NCBI GenBank assembly: GCA_964397555.1
Contig: CAYNJF010000001.1
Location: forward strand, 65,094 to 129,093
Origin: CAYNJF01 sp964397555
Lineage (GTDB): Bacteria; Pseudomonadota; Gammaproteobacteria; Berkiellales; Berkiellaceae
Direction: 5' to 3'
DNA: 64,000 bases
This document shows positions 25,428 through 33,709 of this stretch, piece after piece. The first letter of the stretch is position 1. Every line of letters begins with the position of its first letter. The position numbers and the translations under genes were made by a program. The notes under the pieces were generated by a model. It worked only from the letters and a program-made list of their open reading frames with translations, was not told the origin of the DNA and did not search any database.

Positions 25428-26651
25428 ATGAGCAGCCAAGAAAAAACCATAGAATCCTTAGCGTCCCAATGCGTCAAATGTGGCTTATGCCTAGAGCACT
25501 GCCCCACCTATGGGATTAGCCAAGATGAGAGCGAGTCGCCCAGAGGACGAATTGCTCTGATGGCCGCCATGGCCAAAGGAGAGCTTGAGCCTAGTCAAAG
25601 GAGCGTGGAACACTTAAATCAGTGTCTTCAATGTTGCCACTGTGAAAGGGTATGCCCGGCTCACGTCAATTACTCTGAGCTGATCGCCACCTCCCACGCT
25701 TGGATGCATGATAAAGAAGTGCCATGGCAAAAACCCAAGCTAAGCGCGCGTTTTTTTGCATGGATTGTCCGCTCAAATCGCCGAGTTCGATGGGTTGGTC
25801 GCCTGCTTCGTGCGCTTGAAGTCACCCAGCTTCGCCGCTTGGCCACCCTGTTGGGCTTACATCATTTAATAGGGCAGAACCGTCTGAATCAACTGTTGCC
25901 CAAAGTCCCCTCCCAAAAATCTTTGGCGTCTCAATCAAGCGCTCACCCGCGCCCGAAAGTAGGTTTGTTTCTTGGTTGTTTGAGCCAATGGTGCGATAAG
26001 CAAACACCTCAAGACACCATCAAAGTGGTGCAAGCATGTGGGTATGACGTGGTGATCCCAGAGCAGACTTGCTGCGGAGCCATTGCCTTCCATCAGGGTG
26101 AGCAAGAAGATGCCAAACAACTGGCCAAAGAAAACCGAGCTTCTTTTGAGAAAGCTTCGGTTGAGGCCATCATCACAACCGCCTCTGGTTGTGGCTCTCA
26201 ATTACAAGAAAGTGGCCGTCATTTTCATGAGACTTTTTTATCCGATAAAACCATCGATGCCAGTGACTTTGTTTTAAAGCATTTACCCAAAGATAAACTC
26301 AAACCGTTGAAGTTGACGATTGGCTTGCATTCGCCTTGCACCTTACAAAACCAGATGAAGTCGCATCAACAGGTCATTCAATTACTTAACATGATCCCTG
26401 GTGTGACCATTCATTTGATCAACGATAAAAGTGCGTGCTGTGGCAGCGCTGGGGTTTACATGCTCGAACATCCTCAAATGGCCGATGAGCTTGCGCAAAA
26501 ATTGGTGGACAAAGTAAGCGAGGACATGGATGTGGTTGTCTCATCGAACATCGGATGCGCCCTGCATTTAGGTCGAGCCTTAAAAGGCAAAGGAAAAGCG
26601 CCAAAGGTTTTACATCCCATGAGCATTCTTGCCATGGCTTTGCAATCTTAG
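25428..26651 (+). CDS. GlcF-like Fe-S subunit of glycolate/lactate oxidase
   Basis: A 407-aa Fe-S protein that passes electrons from a GlcD-type flavoprotein to the quinone pool. Two [4Fe-4S] ferredoxin motifs are intact: CVKCGLCLEHCP (near residue 14) and CLQCCHCERVCP (near 65). Two cysteine-rich CCG domains follow (TCCGAIAFHQG and ACCGSAGVYML). Length fits GlcF (about 405 aa). The ATG at 25428 is chosen over an upstream TTG. No GlcD or GlcE lies beside it; the GlcD-like oxidase at 9.3-10.6 kb is the likely partner. Confidence 0.88.
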   Translation: MSSQEKTIESLASQCVKCGLCLEHCPTYGISQDESESPRGRIALMAAMAKGELEPSQRSVEHLNQCLQCCHCERVCPAHVNYSELIATSHAWMHDKEVPWQKPKLSARFFAWIVRSNRRVRWVGRLLRALEVTQLRRLATLLGLHHLIGQNRLNQLLPKVPSQKSLASQSSAHPRPKVGLFLGCLSQWCDKQTPQDTIKVVQACGYDVVIPEQTCCGAIAFHQGEQEDAKQLAKENRASFEKASVEAIITTASGCGSQLQESGRHFHETFLSDKTIDASDFVLKHLPKDKLKPLKLTIGLHSPCTLQNQMKSHQQVIQLLNMIPGVTIHLINDKSACCGSAGVYMLEHPQMADELAQKLVDKVSEDMDVVVSSNIGCALHLGRALKGKGKAPKVLHPMSILAMALQS

Positions 26652-26725
26652 AGGGTTAGGCGGAAAAGCTTTTTATCCAGGGATGGTTGTAAGCGCAGCT
26701 GGGGCCCGACAAGCGGGCCTTAGGA

Positions 26726-26959
26726 TCAATCTTCGGTTAAATAGTCGAGGGCTGTGGTTGTGCCGTAAAAGCCCAAAGCACCGACGACGCCACCGACTGC
26801 ACCCCACATGAGGGCTTTAGGCGATAACCAGTCATACCCGTTGTACCACTGGATGCCTGCACCCGCTAAGGCTGAAGCGGCGGCTACTGGGAGCCCTTTC
26901 CAGTCTAAATTGGCTCCACCTGAGATTGTGTCCAATTCTGTTTGTCCGATATCTCTCAT
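26726..26959 (-). CDS. Double-glycine leader peptide 2 (class II bacteriocin-like)
   Basis: A 77-aa product with leader MRDIGQTELDTISGG, the same length and spacing as peptide 1 and identical at M1, R2, Q6, E8, L9, I12, G14 and G15. The 62-residue core holds aromatic stretches (GIQWYNGYDWLSP) and a Gly-rich helix with GxxxG spacing (WGAVGGVVGALGFYG), typical of membrane-active two-peptide bacteriocins. A GGAGAGAG SD precedes the ATG. It starts 65 bp after the feoB stop on the same strand, so it may be read through from the Fur-type feoAB promoter, although a weak promoter also exists in the gap. No exporter or immunity gene recognised. Confidence 0.7.
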   Translation of the reverse strand: MRDIGQTELDTISGGANLDWKGLPVAAASALAGAGIQWYNGYDWLSPKALMWGAVGGVVGALGFYGTTTALDYLTED

Positions 26960-27024
26960 CTCTCTCTCCTAGATATACTACTTAAAACAACAACTCAAAA
27001 AATAGCGCTCAACGATCAACGAAA

Positions 27025-29283
27025 TTAACGGTGAGATACCATGATTGGAGTTGGTAGTTGTTTTTGTGGTTTATGCTGAGCTAACGTCACGATCACAGCG
27101 CCAATGGCGGTCATGATAATGAGCAACCAGCTTATAGATTGTAGAGGATGATTCTGAAAAGTTCCAAGTTGGAAGAACAACACTGCACATGAGTAAGCGA
27201 TCAGGGTGGTCCAAAGAACAGAGAACATGGTCCACTTTCGGTCCACTTCTTTGACCATGGCCGCTGTGGCTGATACGCAAGGAAAATACAGTAAAACAAA
27301 GATCAGATAAGCAAAAGCACCTATCTCACCATGAAACTTGGACTGCAATTCACCGTAGAGGGTGTCATGAACGTCTTCGATTTCATCGATGGGGGCTGAG
27401 TAGCTAAATGGGTTAACAAGAGCACTGGCCAAGCCACCAAGCTTTTCAGGGATCGTCATGAACGCCTCAGTTAGGGCCTCACCCATCTCAGAGGGTGCGA
27501 CAAACGAGTCCATAGCATCTTGAGCATAGAGTGAATTTAGCGTTCCAATAACGACTTCTTTTGCCATGATGCCGGTCACCAGTCCTACACTGGCTGGCCA
27601 ATTGTCTTGCTCGATGCCCATGGGGGTAAAAACTGGAGTGATGGTTTTGCCCACAACCGACAAAATACTCGGTGAGTCAGATTCACCTGCGTATTTAAAG
27701 TCAACCGTGGTCGCATTCAGTGTCCCAATCAGGACACACACCGGAATGATCAGTTTTCCAGCATTGACGATGAAGCGTTTCAAGCGCATCCAAGCATGCT
27801 TGACCATGTTTGACATGCCAGGCCACTGATAAGGGGGTAATTCTAAGATCAGCGGCTCAGGCTCACCCTTGAGCACGGTTTTCTTCAAAAGAACTCCGGT
27901 GGCTACGGCCACAAGAGCTCCCAAGAAATAAAGAGTAAATAGAATAATAGGGCCTTTGTTCTCGAAAAAAGCCGCCACGAAAAGAGTGAAGATTGCCAGT
28001 CTTGCCCCGCAAGTCATAAAGGGGCTTATCATCACGGTTAATATGCGGTCTCTTCTTTGTTCGAGGGTTCGGGTTCCCATGATGGCGGGCACATTACACC
28101 CAAAACCAACGATCAACGAAACAAACGACTTACCAGGAAGGCCTAGCCAACGCATTAATCGATCCATCACAAAAGCCGCTCTTGCCATGTAACCCGAATC
28201 TTCTAAAAAAGATAAGGCAAAAAACATGGCACCAAGCACAGGAATAAAGGTGACCACCGTATTGACGCCTTTGCCAAAACCGCAGGCGATGATGTTGGTC
28301 ACAAAGGAAGAAAAACCAAGGGCCTGGCAAGCGTTGCCCAGCATATCAACAAACAACAGGTTGGAGGTTTGATCAAAAAAGTCTTGGAATGCCCCACCCA
28401 CGTTAATGGCAAAGAAAAATAAGGCATACATAACGAGCATAAAAATAGGGATGCCAAACCACCGAGATAGGAATAATTTATCAATCTGATCGGCTTTGGA
28501 GGGCTGGCCTAGCATGCCTGGGGCTTGAACAATCACCTTGTCAAGGGCATGTTCGAGCCATTCGTATCGGCTTTGTGCTAAGACCACATCAACGTCAAAC
28601 CCGGTTTGCTCGTGAATCTCATTCATTAAATAAGTACGATCATGCTCTTTGGGCCAAGCTTCACCCTCAAGATAACCCAGGGCCACACTTCTATCGACGC
28701 TCAAAGAATCAATGAAAGCTTCCACGCTCGATGGGTAGTTTACGTTGACTTTCGAGGGTGGAACTGCGCATTCGATGGCTTTGATGACTTTGTTTAGGCC
28801 GCGCTTTTGAGAGGCTACAATCGGAATGACTGGGCAACCAAGGCGCTCAGCAAGCATGACACAATCCACGTCACACCCACGCTGGTTGAGCATATCAATG
28901 CGATTAATGGCGACCACAACAGGAAGCCCTCGCTCTAATAATTGAAGCGTCAAATAAAGGTTGCGTTCAAGATTCACCGCATCCACGATGTTCAGTACAA
29001 CATCGTATTCACCGGTTTTCAAATAGTCAGCGGTAATTTTCTCATCAAGACCTGTGGTTGCCATAGACGGCATAAGCCCATAAGTTCCGGGCAAATCAAC
29101 CAACATCATTTGGTGGTTTAGGCCTTTGATAAGGCCCGTTTTTTGCTCCACCGTAACACCGGACCAGTTGCCTACGCGTTGATGCGAGCCGGTCAAGGCA
29201 TTAAACAGAGTCGTCTTTCCGCAGTTTGGGTTGCCAACCAGTACGACTTTCTTGGAGGGGCCTTGGCAAGTGAAGTCGATCAT
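27025..29283 (-). CDS. feoB: Ferrous iron transporter FeoB
   Basis: FeoB imports Fe2+ through the inner membrane and couples to a G-protein domain. It is 752 aa from the ATG at 29283. The G domain shows GNPNCGKTTLFNALTG (G1) and LVDLPGTYGL (G3), followed by two gate regions (GYMARAAFVMDR ... FGCNVPAIMGTRTLEQRRDR, and SCAVLFFQLG near the C-terminus). Its start overlaps the feoA stop (ATGA). A longer frame to 29313 would extend into feoA and is rejected. FeoC is not seen. Confidence 0.96.
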   Translation of the reverse strand: MIDFTCQGPSKKVVLVGNPNCGKTTLFNALTGSHQRVGNWSGVTVEQKTGLIKGLNHQMMLVDLPGTYGLMPSMATTGLDEKITADYLKTGEYDVVLNIVDAVNLERNLYLTLQLLERGLPVVVAINRIDMLNQRGCDVDCVMLAERLGCPVIPIVASQKRGLNKVIKAIECAVPPSKVNVNYPSSVEAFIDSLSVDRSVALGYLEGEAWPKEHDRTYLMNEIHEQTGFDVDVVLAQSRYEWLEHALDKVIVQAPGMLGQPSKADQIDKLFLSRWFGIPIFMLVMYALFFFAINVGGAFQDFFDQTSNLLFVDMLGNACQALGFSSFVTNIIACGFGKGVNTVVTFIPVLGAMFFALSFLEDSGYMARAAFVMDRLMRWLGLPGKSFVSLIVGFGCNVPAIMGTRTLEQRRDRILTVMISPFMTCGARLAIFTLFVAAFFENKGPIILFTLYFLGALVAVATGVLLKKTVLKGEPEPLILELPPYQWPGMSNMVKHAWMRLKRFIVNAGKLIIPVCVLIGTLNATTVDFKYAGESDSPSILSVVGKTITPVFTPMGIEQDNWPASVGLVTGIMAKEVVIGTLNSLYAQDAMDSFVAPSEMGEALTEAFMTIPEKLGGLASALVNPFSYSAPIDEIEDVHDTLYGELQSKFHGEIGAFAYLIFVLLYFPCVSATAAMVKEVDRKWTMFSVLWTTLIAYSCAVLFFQLGTFQNHPLQSISWLLIIMTAIGAVIVTLAQHKPQKQLPTPIMVSHR

Positions 29284-29531
29284 TGAAGTGGTTCCACAAA
29301 GACGCATGCGCACTCTTTTTTGCGCAAACTTAGTGAGTACCCTCTTAGCCTGAGTTCGATAGGATCACCCAAGGGAGCTCGTCTTGAGACCTCCAAGGTC
29401 ACGCCCGGAGTAAGCCCCATAGCTAACACTTTTTGACGGTACGATTGACTGCCTGCGCGAAAGCCAGTTATTTTAGCTTTTTGTCCCACTCGTAAGTCGG
29501 TAAGATTTTGATTTTCACGCAAATTGTCCAC
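29280..29531 (-). CDS. feoA: Ferrous iron transport protein FeoA
   Basis: FeoA is a small SH3-like cytoplasmic partner of FeoB. The 83-aa form from GTG at 29531 has GGAG six bases upstream; a longer TTG start at 29543 would overlap that SD. Conserved features include GFRAGSQSYRQKVLAMGLTPGV and SRRAPLGDPIELRLRGYSLSLRKKE. It is coupled to feoB by overlapping codons. Confidence 0.93.
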   Translation of the reverse strand: MDNLRENQNLTDLRVGQKAKITGFRAGSQSYRQKVLAMGLTPGVTLEVSRRAPLGDPIELRLRGYSLSLRKKECACVFVEPLQ

Positions 29532-29569
29532 TAAGAACTCCAACTACTATAAGCCAGTAACTGAGCCTC

Positions 29570-29597
29570 ATTATCCTCCGATCTGAAAACGAGTCAA
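29570..29597 (-). promoter_or_regulatory. Sigma-70 promoter of feoAB
   Basis: The minus strand shows -35 TTGACT (29592-29597), a 16-bp spacer and -10 GATAAT (29570-29575). The Fur-like box lies just upstream of the -35. Confidence 0.6.
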
Positions 29598-29599
29598 TA

Positions 29600-29618
29600 G
29601 TGAATGATAATTATTTTC
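29600..29618. promoter_or_regulatory. Fur box upstream of feoA
   Basis: GTGAATGATAATTATTTTC matches about 15 of 19 positions of the Fur consensus, including an uninterrupted AATGATAAT. It abuts the feoA -35, so iron repression of feoAB is expected. Confidence 0.7.
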
Positions 29619-29642
29619 ATTTAGAAAAATAAGGGGGTACCC

Positions 29643-30722
29643 TTACTGCAAGTGCGGCTTGGACAAATACTCTTTTGAGCTCATTTCATGCAATCTTGAT
29701 AAGGTTCTCTCAAACTCAAACTTAAGCCGCTCTCCTGAGTACAAAGCATTCATCGGAACGTTAGCGCTTAGAATAAGGGCCACGTTTCTGTCATACATTT
29801 CATCCACAAACGCGATGAAACGTCTGGCCTTATCCTCATCCCCCGTCCCCATGGCTTTGACATCGCTTAATATCACAGTATGAAATTCATGGGCGATCTC
29901 AATGTAGTCGCTGGCCGCTCGAGCATCGACGCAAGTATGCTCATAACTAAGCCAAATGATGCTGTCGGCTTTTTGGATAAAAGGAAAAACTCGATGGCAC
30001 ACCAATAGCTCCCCTTCATACTCCACATTTGAAGGAGAAAGCGCCAACATGGTTTTCGCCAAGGCCGTCGTCGTGGTTTCATTAAGGGGAAAATGATAAA
30101 GGTTGGCAGGGTTCAAGGTTCTTAGTCGATAATCTTCTTGTGTGGTCAAGTGCATCACTTGCGTATGTCGATACAGAGCATCAATGGCAGGCAAAAATTT
30201 ATCTCGCTGGAGTCCATTGGGGTACAAGTGCTTAGGCTCGACATTGGAGGTAGCAATTAAGGTGACTCCTAAATCAAACAAGGCTTGCATCAAAGCGCCA
30301 AGCAGCATGGCATCGGCGATGTCTTGAACAAAAAACTCATCAAAACAGAGCAACTGGGCTTCTTTGGCAAAGGACTTGGCTAGGGTTTGTATGGGGTTTG
30401 GGCCACTAATTTGCCCCAGGCGTTCATGCACAAACCCCATAAAGCGATGAAAATGCATGCGCTTTTTGTGTTTAATGTCGGTCGTTTGATAAAAAAGATC
30501 CATCAAAAACGTTTTGCCAATCCCTACTCCCCCCCAGAGATAGAGTCCTTGGATGGGTTTGGCCAGCCCGAACGTTTGAGTGACTTTTTGCCACGGACTT
30601 TGCGCCTTGTCATGAAGCGCATCTTGGATTTTTTGCAAACGAGCCACGGCTTGCTGCTGACGAATGTCAACGCTTAGGTTTTGCTCACAAAGGGCTTGCT
30701 GATACGCTTGGGTGATGTTCAC
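29643..30722 (-). CDS. zapE: Cell-division ATPase ZapE (AFG1 family)
   Basis: ZapE is an AAA-type ATPase that associates with the Z-ring under low oxygen or high temperature. The 359-aa protein has Walker A GLYLWGGVGIGKTFLMD, Walker B LLCFDEFFVQDIADAM, and sensor LIATSNVEPKHLYPNGLQRDKFLP. Length fits. It is the last gene of the long leftward mla-murA unit; its start overlaps the previous stop by 4 bp. Confidence 0.95.
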   Translation of the reverse strand: MNITQAYQQALCEQNLSVDIRQQQAVARLQKIQDALHDKAQSPWQKVTQTFGLAKPIQGLYLWGGVGIGKTFLMDLFYQTTDIKHKKRMHFHRFMGFVHERLGQISGPNPIQTLAKSFAKEAQLLCFDEFFVQDIADAMLLGALMQALFDLGVTLIATSNVEPKHLYPNGLQRDKFLPAIDALYRHTQVMHLTTQEDYRLRTLNPANLYHFPLNETTTTALAKTMLALSPSNVEYEGELLVCHRVFPFIQKADSIIWLSYEHTCVDARAASDYIEIAHEFHTVILSDVKAMGTGDEDKARRFIAFVDEMYDRNVALILSANVPMNALYSGERLKFEFERTLSRLHEMSSKEYLSKPHLQ

Positions 30723-31381
30723 TGGACAAAATGTTCTTCAATCAACGCTCGTAAATCCATAAGCTGACCGTGAAAGAAATGACCTGCACCGTCCAGCTCA
30801 ACGTAAGACAATGTTGGTTTACCCTCGTAGTTTTTGACAAACTCACGAATATGGGTCGGATCAGTGACCTCATCCTCAGTCCCCTGAACAATCAGCCAAG
30901 GGCAATCGAAGGGTTCAACTTGAGTGAAGTCATACTTGGCGATGGCCGGTGCAACACAAATAAGCTGTTCTGGCTTTATCTTATGAGCGCCATTGGTGGC
31001 CACAAAAGCGCCAAAGGAAAAGCCCCCCAACCAAATAGGTAATTCAGGAGCAACTTGCTTGGCCCATTCAAAAATCGCATACAAATCTTCAGTTTCGCCA
31101 AGAGCATCGGCAAACCCACCTTGCGATTGGCCTACCCCTCTAAAATTAAACTTAATCGTATGAAGTCCATGCTTTTCAAAGACTTTAGCAAGGGTATAGA
31201 CCACTTTATTATGCATGCTCCCTTCGTGAAGAGGATGCGGGTGGCAGATGATCCCAATCCCTTTCGCGTCTTCTTTTGGGCTGGTGGTCATGACTTCTAA
31301 TCGACCCACATGGCCACGAATGAAGAAATGACCTGACTTAGGTGGAAAAAAATCGGGTTGTTCGATGATGGGCTGACTCAT
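30719..31381 (-). CDS. Alpha/beta hydrolase of unknown substrate
   Basis: A 220-aa alpha/beta-hydrolase of the dienelactone-hydrolase-like or serine-aminopeptidase-like group. Visible features are IICHPHPLHEGSMHNKVVYTL (here 20+ residues summarised by the CHPHPL core), the nucleophile elbow GFSFGAF, the acid VQGTEDEVTDP and the histidine GAGHFFHG. Proteins with the CHPHP motif are widespread in proteobacteria without a known substrate. Overlaps both neighbours by 4 bp. Confidence 0.85.
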   Translation of the reverse strand: MSQPIIEQPDFFPPKSGHFFIRGHVGRLEVMTTSPKEDAKGIGIICHPHPLHEGSMHNKVVYTLAKVFEKHGLHTIKFNFRGVGQSQGGFADALGETEDLYAIFEWAKQVAPELPIWLGGFSFGAFVATNGAHKIKPEQLICVAPAIAKYDFTQVEPFDCPWLIVQGTEDEVTDPTHIREFVKNYEGKPTLSYVELDGAGHFFHGQLMDLRALIEEHFVQ

Positions 31382-32133
31382 GCTGGGTTTTCTACATCTA
31401 AAAATTCACAGGTAACATCAAAAGCTTGGGTGATCGCATCGCCCAAGGCCATGATGCCATAGCGCTCCGTGGCGTGATGACCCGCACTAAAAAAGTGCAT
31501 GCCTGACTCTCTTGCAAGCTCAATGCTAGCCAAAGAATGTTCTCCGGTGACAAAAGCGTCCACACCAAGATCATAAACTTTTTCAAGATAGGTTTGGGCA
31601 GCCCCCGTGCACACCGCAACCGTTTCAATCATCGGGCTGTGTCCTACATAAAGTGGGGTACGCTTGAGCTCTTGCTCAATGCGTGTCGCAAAATCATCAG
31701 CGCTTAGTAACGGCTCAAGACGACCAATGGCCAAAAGACCGGGTTGGCCATCTAAGGTCTCAAAATGCACGTCCTTTAAGCCGAGCTTTTTGGCCAACTG
31801 GGCATTGTTGCCAATCGATGGGTGGGCATCCAAGGGTAAATGGTAGGCCATGAGATTAAGATCATGCTCAAGGTATGGGCGAGCTCGCTGCAATCGAAGC
31901 CCCACCAACTCGCCATAGTTTTTTCCCCAAAAAAAACCATGATGAACCAAGATGGTATCAAACTCATGATTCAGGGCATGCTCTATCATGGCTTGATTCG
32001 CCGTAACCCCAAGCAAAATCTTTTTGACCTCAGTGCGCCCTTCGATTTGGAGACCATTGGGGCAATAGTCTTTAAACTGCGATGGTTCCAAAAGATGGGC
32101 GCAAAAATCTAATAGTTCAGCTCGATTGACCAT
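31378..32133 (-). CDS. NIF3-family dinuclear metal-binding protein (YbgI-like)
   Basis: A 251-aa protein of the NIF3/YbgI family, often annotated as 'GTP cyclohydrolase 1 type 2 homologue'. The family forms hexameric rings with a dinuclear metal site. Metal ligands are visible in LVHHGFFW and YHLPLDAHPSIGNN near the middle and in GEHSLASIELA and SAGHHATERYG near the C-terminus. The biochemical role is not settled. ATG at 32133 begins directly after the murA stop, so it is translated with murA. Confidence 0.92.
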   Translation of the reverse strand: MVNRAELLDFCAHLLEPSQFKDYCPNGLQIEGRTEVKKILLGVTANQAMIEHALNHEFDTILVHHGFFWGKNYGELVGLRLQRARPYLEHDLNLMAYHLPLDAHPSIGNNAQLAKKLGLKDVHFETLDGQPGLLAIGRLEPLLSADDFATRIEQELKRTPLYVGHSPMIETVAVCTGAAQTYLEKVYDLGVDAFVTGEHSLASIELARESGMHFFSAGHHATERYGIMALGDAITQAFDVTCEFLDVENPA

Positions 32134-33402
32134 TTACTCTTCCGAAGGGACTCGTTTGATGTTCGCACCCAATTGAGCCAGCTTCTCTTCAATGCACTCA
32201 TAACCACGATCAATGTGATAAATACGATCCACCAGGGTTTGCCCATTTGCCACAAGCCCAGCAATGACTAAAGACGCGGAAGCTCTTAAATCTGTGGCCA
32301 TCACAGGGGCCCCATTAAGGCTTGGTTTGCCTTTGATGATCGCGCTTTTACCACTGATTTCAATGTCAGCTCCCATGCGCTTGAGCTCATCAACATGCAT
32401 AAACCGATTTTCAAAAACATTTTCCGTTACCACGCCTTGTCCTTGAGCCACTGAGTTCAAGGCCATAAACTGCGCTTGCATGTCGGTTGGAAACCCTGGG
32501 AAAGGCGCGGTTTCAATATTCACGGCCTTCGGACGCTGCCCTTTCATGTCCAAGGTAATGGTGTCGTCCTTGGAATCAATGTGTGCGCCTGCCTCTTTTA
32601 GCTTATCAAGGACTGCCTCTAATAAACTGGCATCCGTATTGCGCACCGTAATTTTACCACCAGTAATGGCCGCCGCGACCAAATAGGTTCCCGTCTCCAC
32701 TCGGTCGGGTAAAACGCGATATGAGCCGCCATTGAGCTTTTCAACCCCTTGAACACGAATCGTGCTGGTGCCTGCGCCTTCAATTTTGGCGCCTAATGAA
32801 TTTAAAAAGCGCGCCAAATCGACCACTTCAGGTTCACGAGCGCTGTTATGCAAAATGGTCTCACCCTTGGCTAAGGTTGCCGCCATGAGAATATTCTCTG
32901 TGCCTGTAACGGAGACTTGTTTGAAAGTGATTTCAGCCCCCACAAGCCCATTAGGGGCTTTGGCTTCAATGTAGCCGCCTTTAATTTCAATCTGAGCGCC
33001 CATTTTGGCAAGCCCATCGACATGCAAATCAACCGGTCTTGGTCCAATGGCACATCCCCCTGGGAAAGAGACCAAACCATAACCAAATCTTGAAACCAAG
33101 GGGCCAAGCGCAAGGATGGACGCACGCATGGTGCGAACCAGATCATAAGGAGCAATAAAGTTACTGGCTTTTCTTGCATCCACCTCAATGGTCATGTTCT
33201 CAAGGACAGTTAATTTCACCCCCATCTGCCCCAACAACTCCATCGTTGTGGTTACGTCGTTTAAGTGAGGGATATTCGAGACACGAACAGGTTCCGAGGC
33301 TAAAAGACCTGCCATCAAAATGGGCAAAACCGAATTTTTGGCGCCGGAAATTTTTACCTCACCTTCAAGGGAGGTGCCGCCAACAATCAAATGCTTATCC
33401 AT
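32134..33402 (-). CDS. murA: UDP-N-acetylglucosamine 1-carboxyvinyltransferase MurA
   Basis: MurA transfers enolpyruvate from PEP to UDP-GlcNAc, the first committed step of peptidoglycan synthesis. It is 422 aa from the ATG at 33402 (MDKHLIVGG). The catalytic Cys is present in FPGGCAIGPRPVDLH, the site attacked by fosfomycin. GAKNSVLPILMA near residue 20 and TDMQAQFMAL near 305 are further family motifs. The frame to 33468 overlaps ibaG and is not used. Downstream of ibaG, as in Pseudomonas and Escherichia. Confidence 0.97.
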   Translation of the reverse strand: MDKHLIVGGTSLEGEVKISGAKNSVLPILMAGLLASEPVRVSNIPHLNDVTTTMELLGQMGVKLTVLENMTIEVDARKASNFIAPYDLVRTMRASILALGPLVSRFGYGLVSFPGGCAIGPRPVDLHVDGLAKMGAQIEIKGGYIEAKAPNGLVGAEITFKQVSVTGTENILMAATLAKGETILHNSAREPEVVDLARFLNSLGAKIEGAGTSTIRVQGVEKLNGGSYRVLPDRVETGTYLVAAAITGGKITVRNTDASLLEAVLDKLKEAGAHIDSKDDTITLDMKGQRPKAVNIETAPFPGFPTDMQAQFMALNSVAQGQGVVTENVFENRFMHVDELKRMGADIEISGKSAIIKGKPSLNGAPVMATDLRASASLVIAGLVANGQTLVDRIYHIDRGYECIEEKLAQLGANIKRVPSEE

Positions 33403-33409
33403 AGATATC

Positions 33410-33646
33410 CTATTTATCTTGATGCTCTTGAGGAGTCGCCGCTTTAATCGACAAGGCATGCAACTCACCCGATTGTATGTGTTCCATCAACACCGAATAC
33501 ACCATCTGCTGTCGCTGGACTTGTGATTTACCTTCAAACTTATCAGAAACTAAACTAATCTCATGATGATAGCCATCACCGCTGACTTGAATGTGATCGG
33601 GCTCAAACGCCTCTTTGACTAACGCTTCTATTTTATTAAGTTCCAT
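33410..33646 (-). CDS. ibaG: BolA-family protein IbaG
   Basis: IbaG is a small BolA-like protein that binds monothiol glutaredoxins and Fe-S clusters. The 78-aa product shows the BolA-type core HIQVSGDGYHHEISLVSDKF and the helix-turn segment SQVQRQQMVYSVL. It lies 7 bp before murA. In most relatives it directly follows mlaB; here a 1.8-kb glycosyltransferase-like gene separates them. Confidence 0.92.
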   Translation of the reverse strand: MELNKIEALVKEAFEPDHIQVSGDGYHHEISLVSDKFEGKSQVQRQQMVYSVLMEHIQSGELHALSIKAATPQEHQDK

Positions 33647-33709
33647 GGCACTACTTCATATTGACAATAGCACCAATCATAGCCGTTTCACCCTTTCAAA
33701 GAAACTTTA

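Noticed and set aside
26703..26719. GGCCCG/CGGGCC hairpin between glcF and peptide gene 2 as a terminator
   Set aside because: The stem is perfect but no T tract follows on either strand, so it is not listed as an intrinsic terminator.
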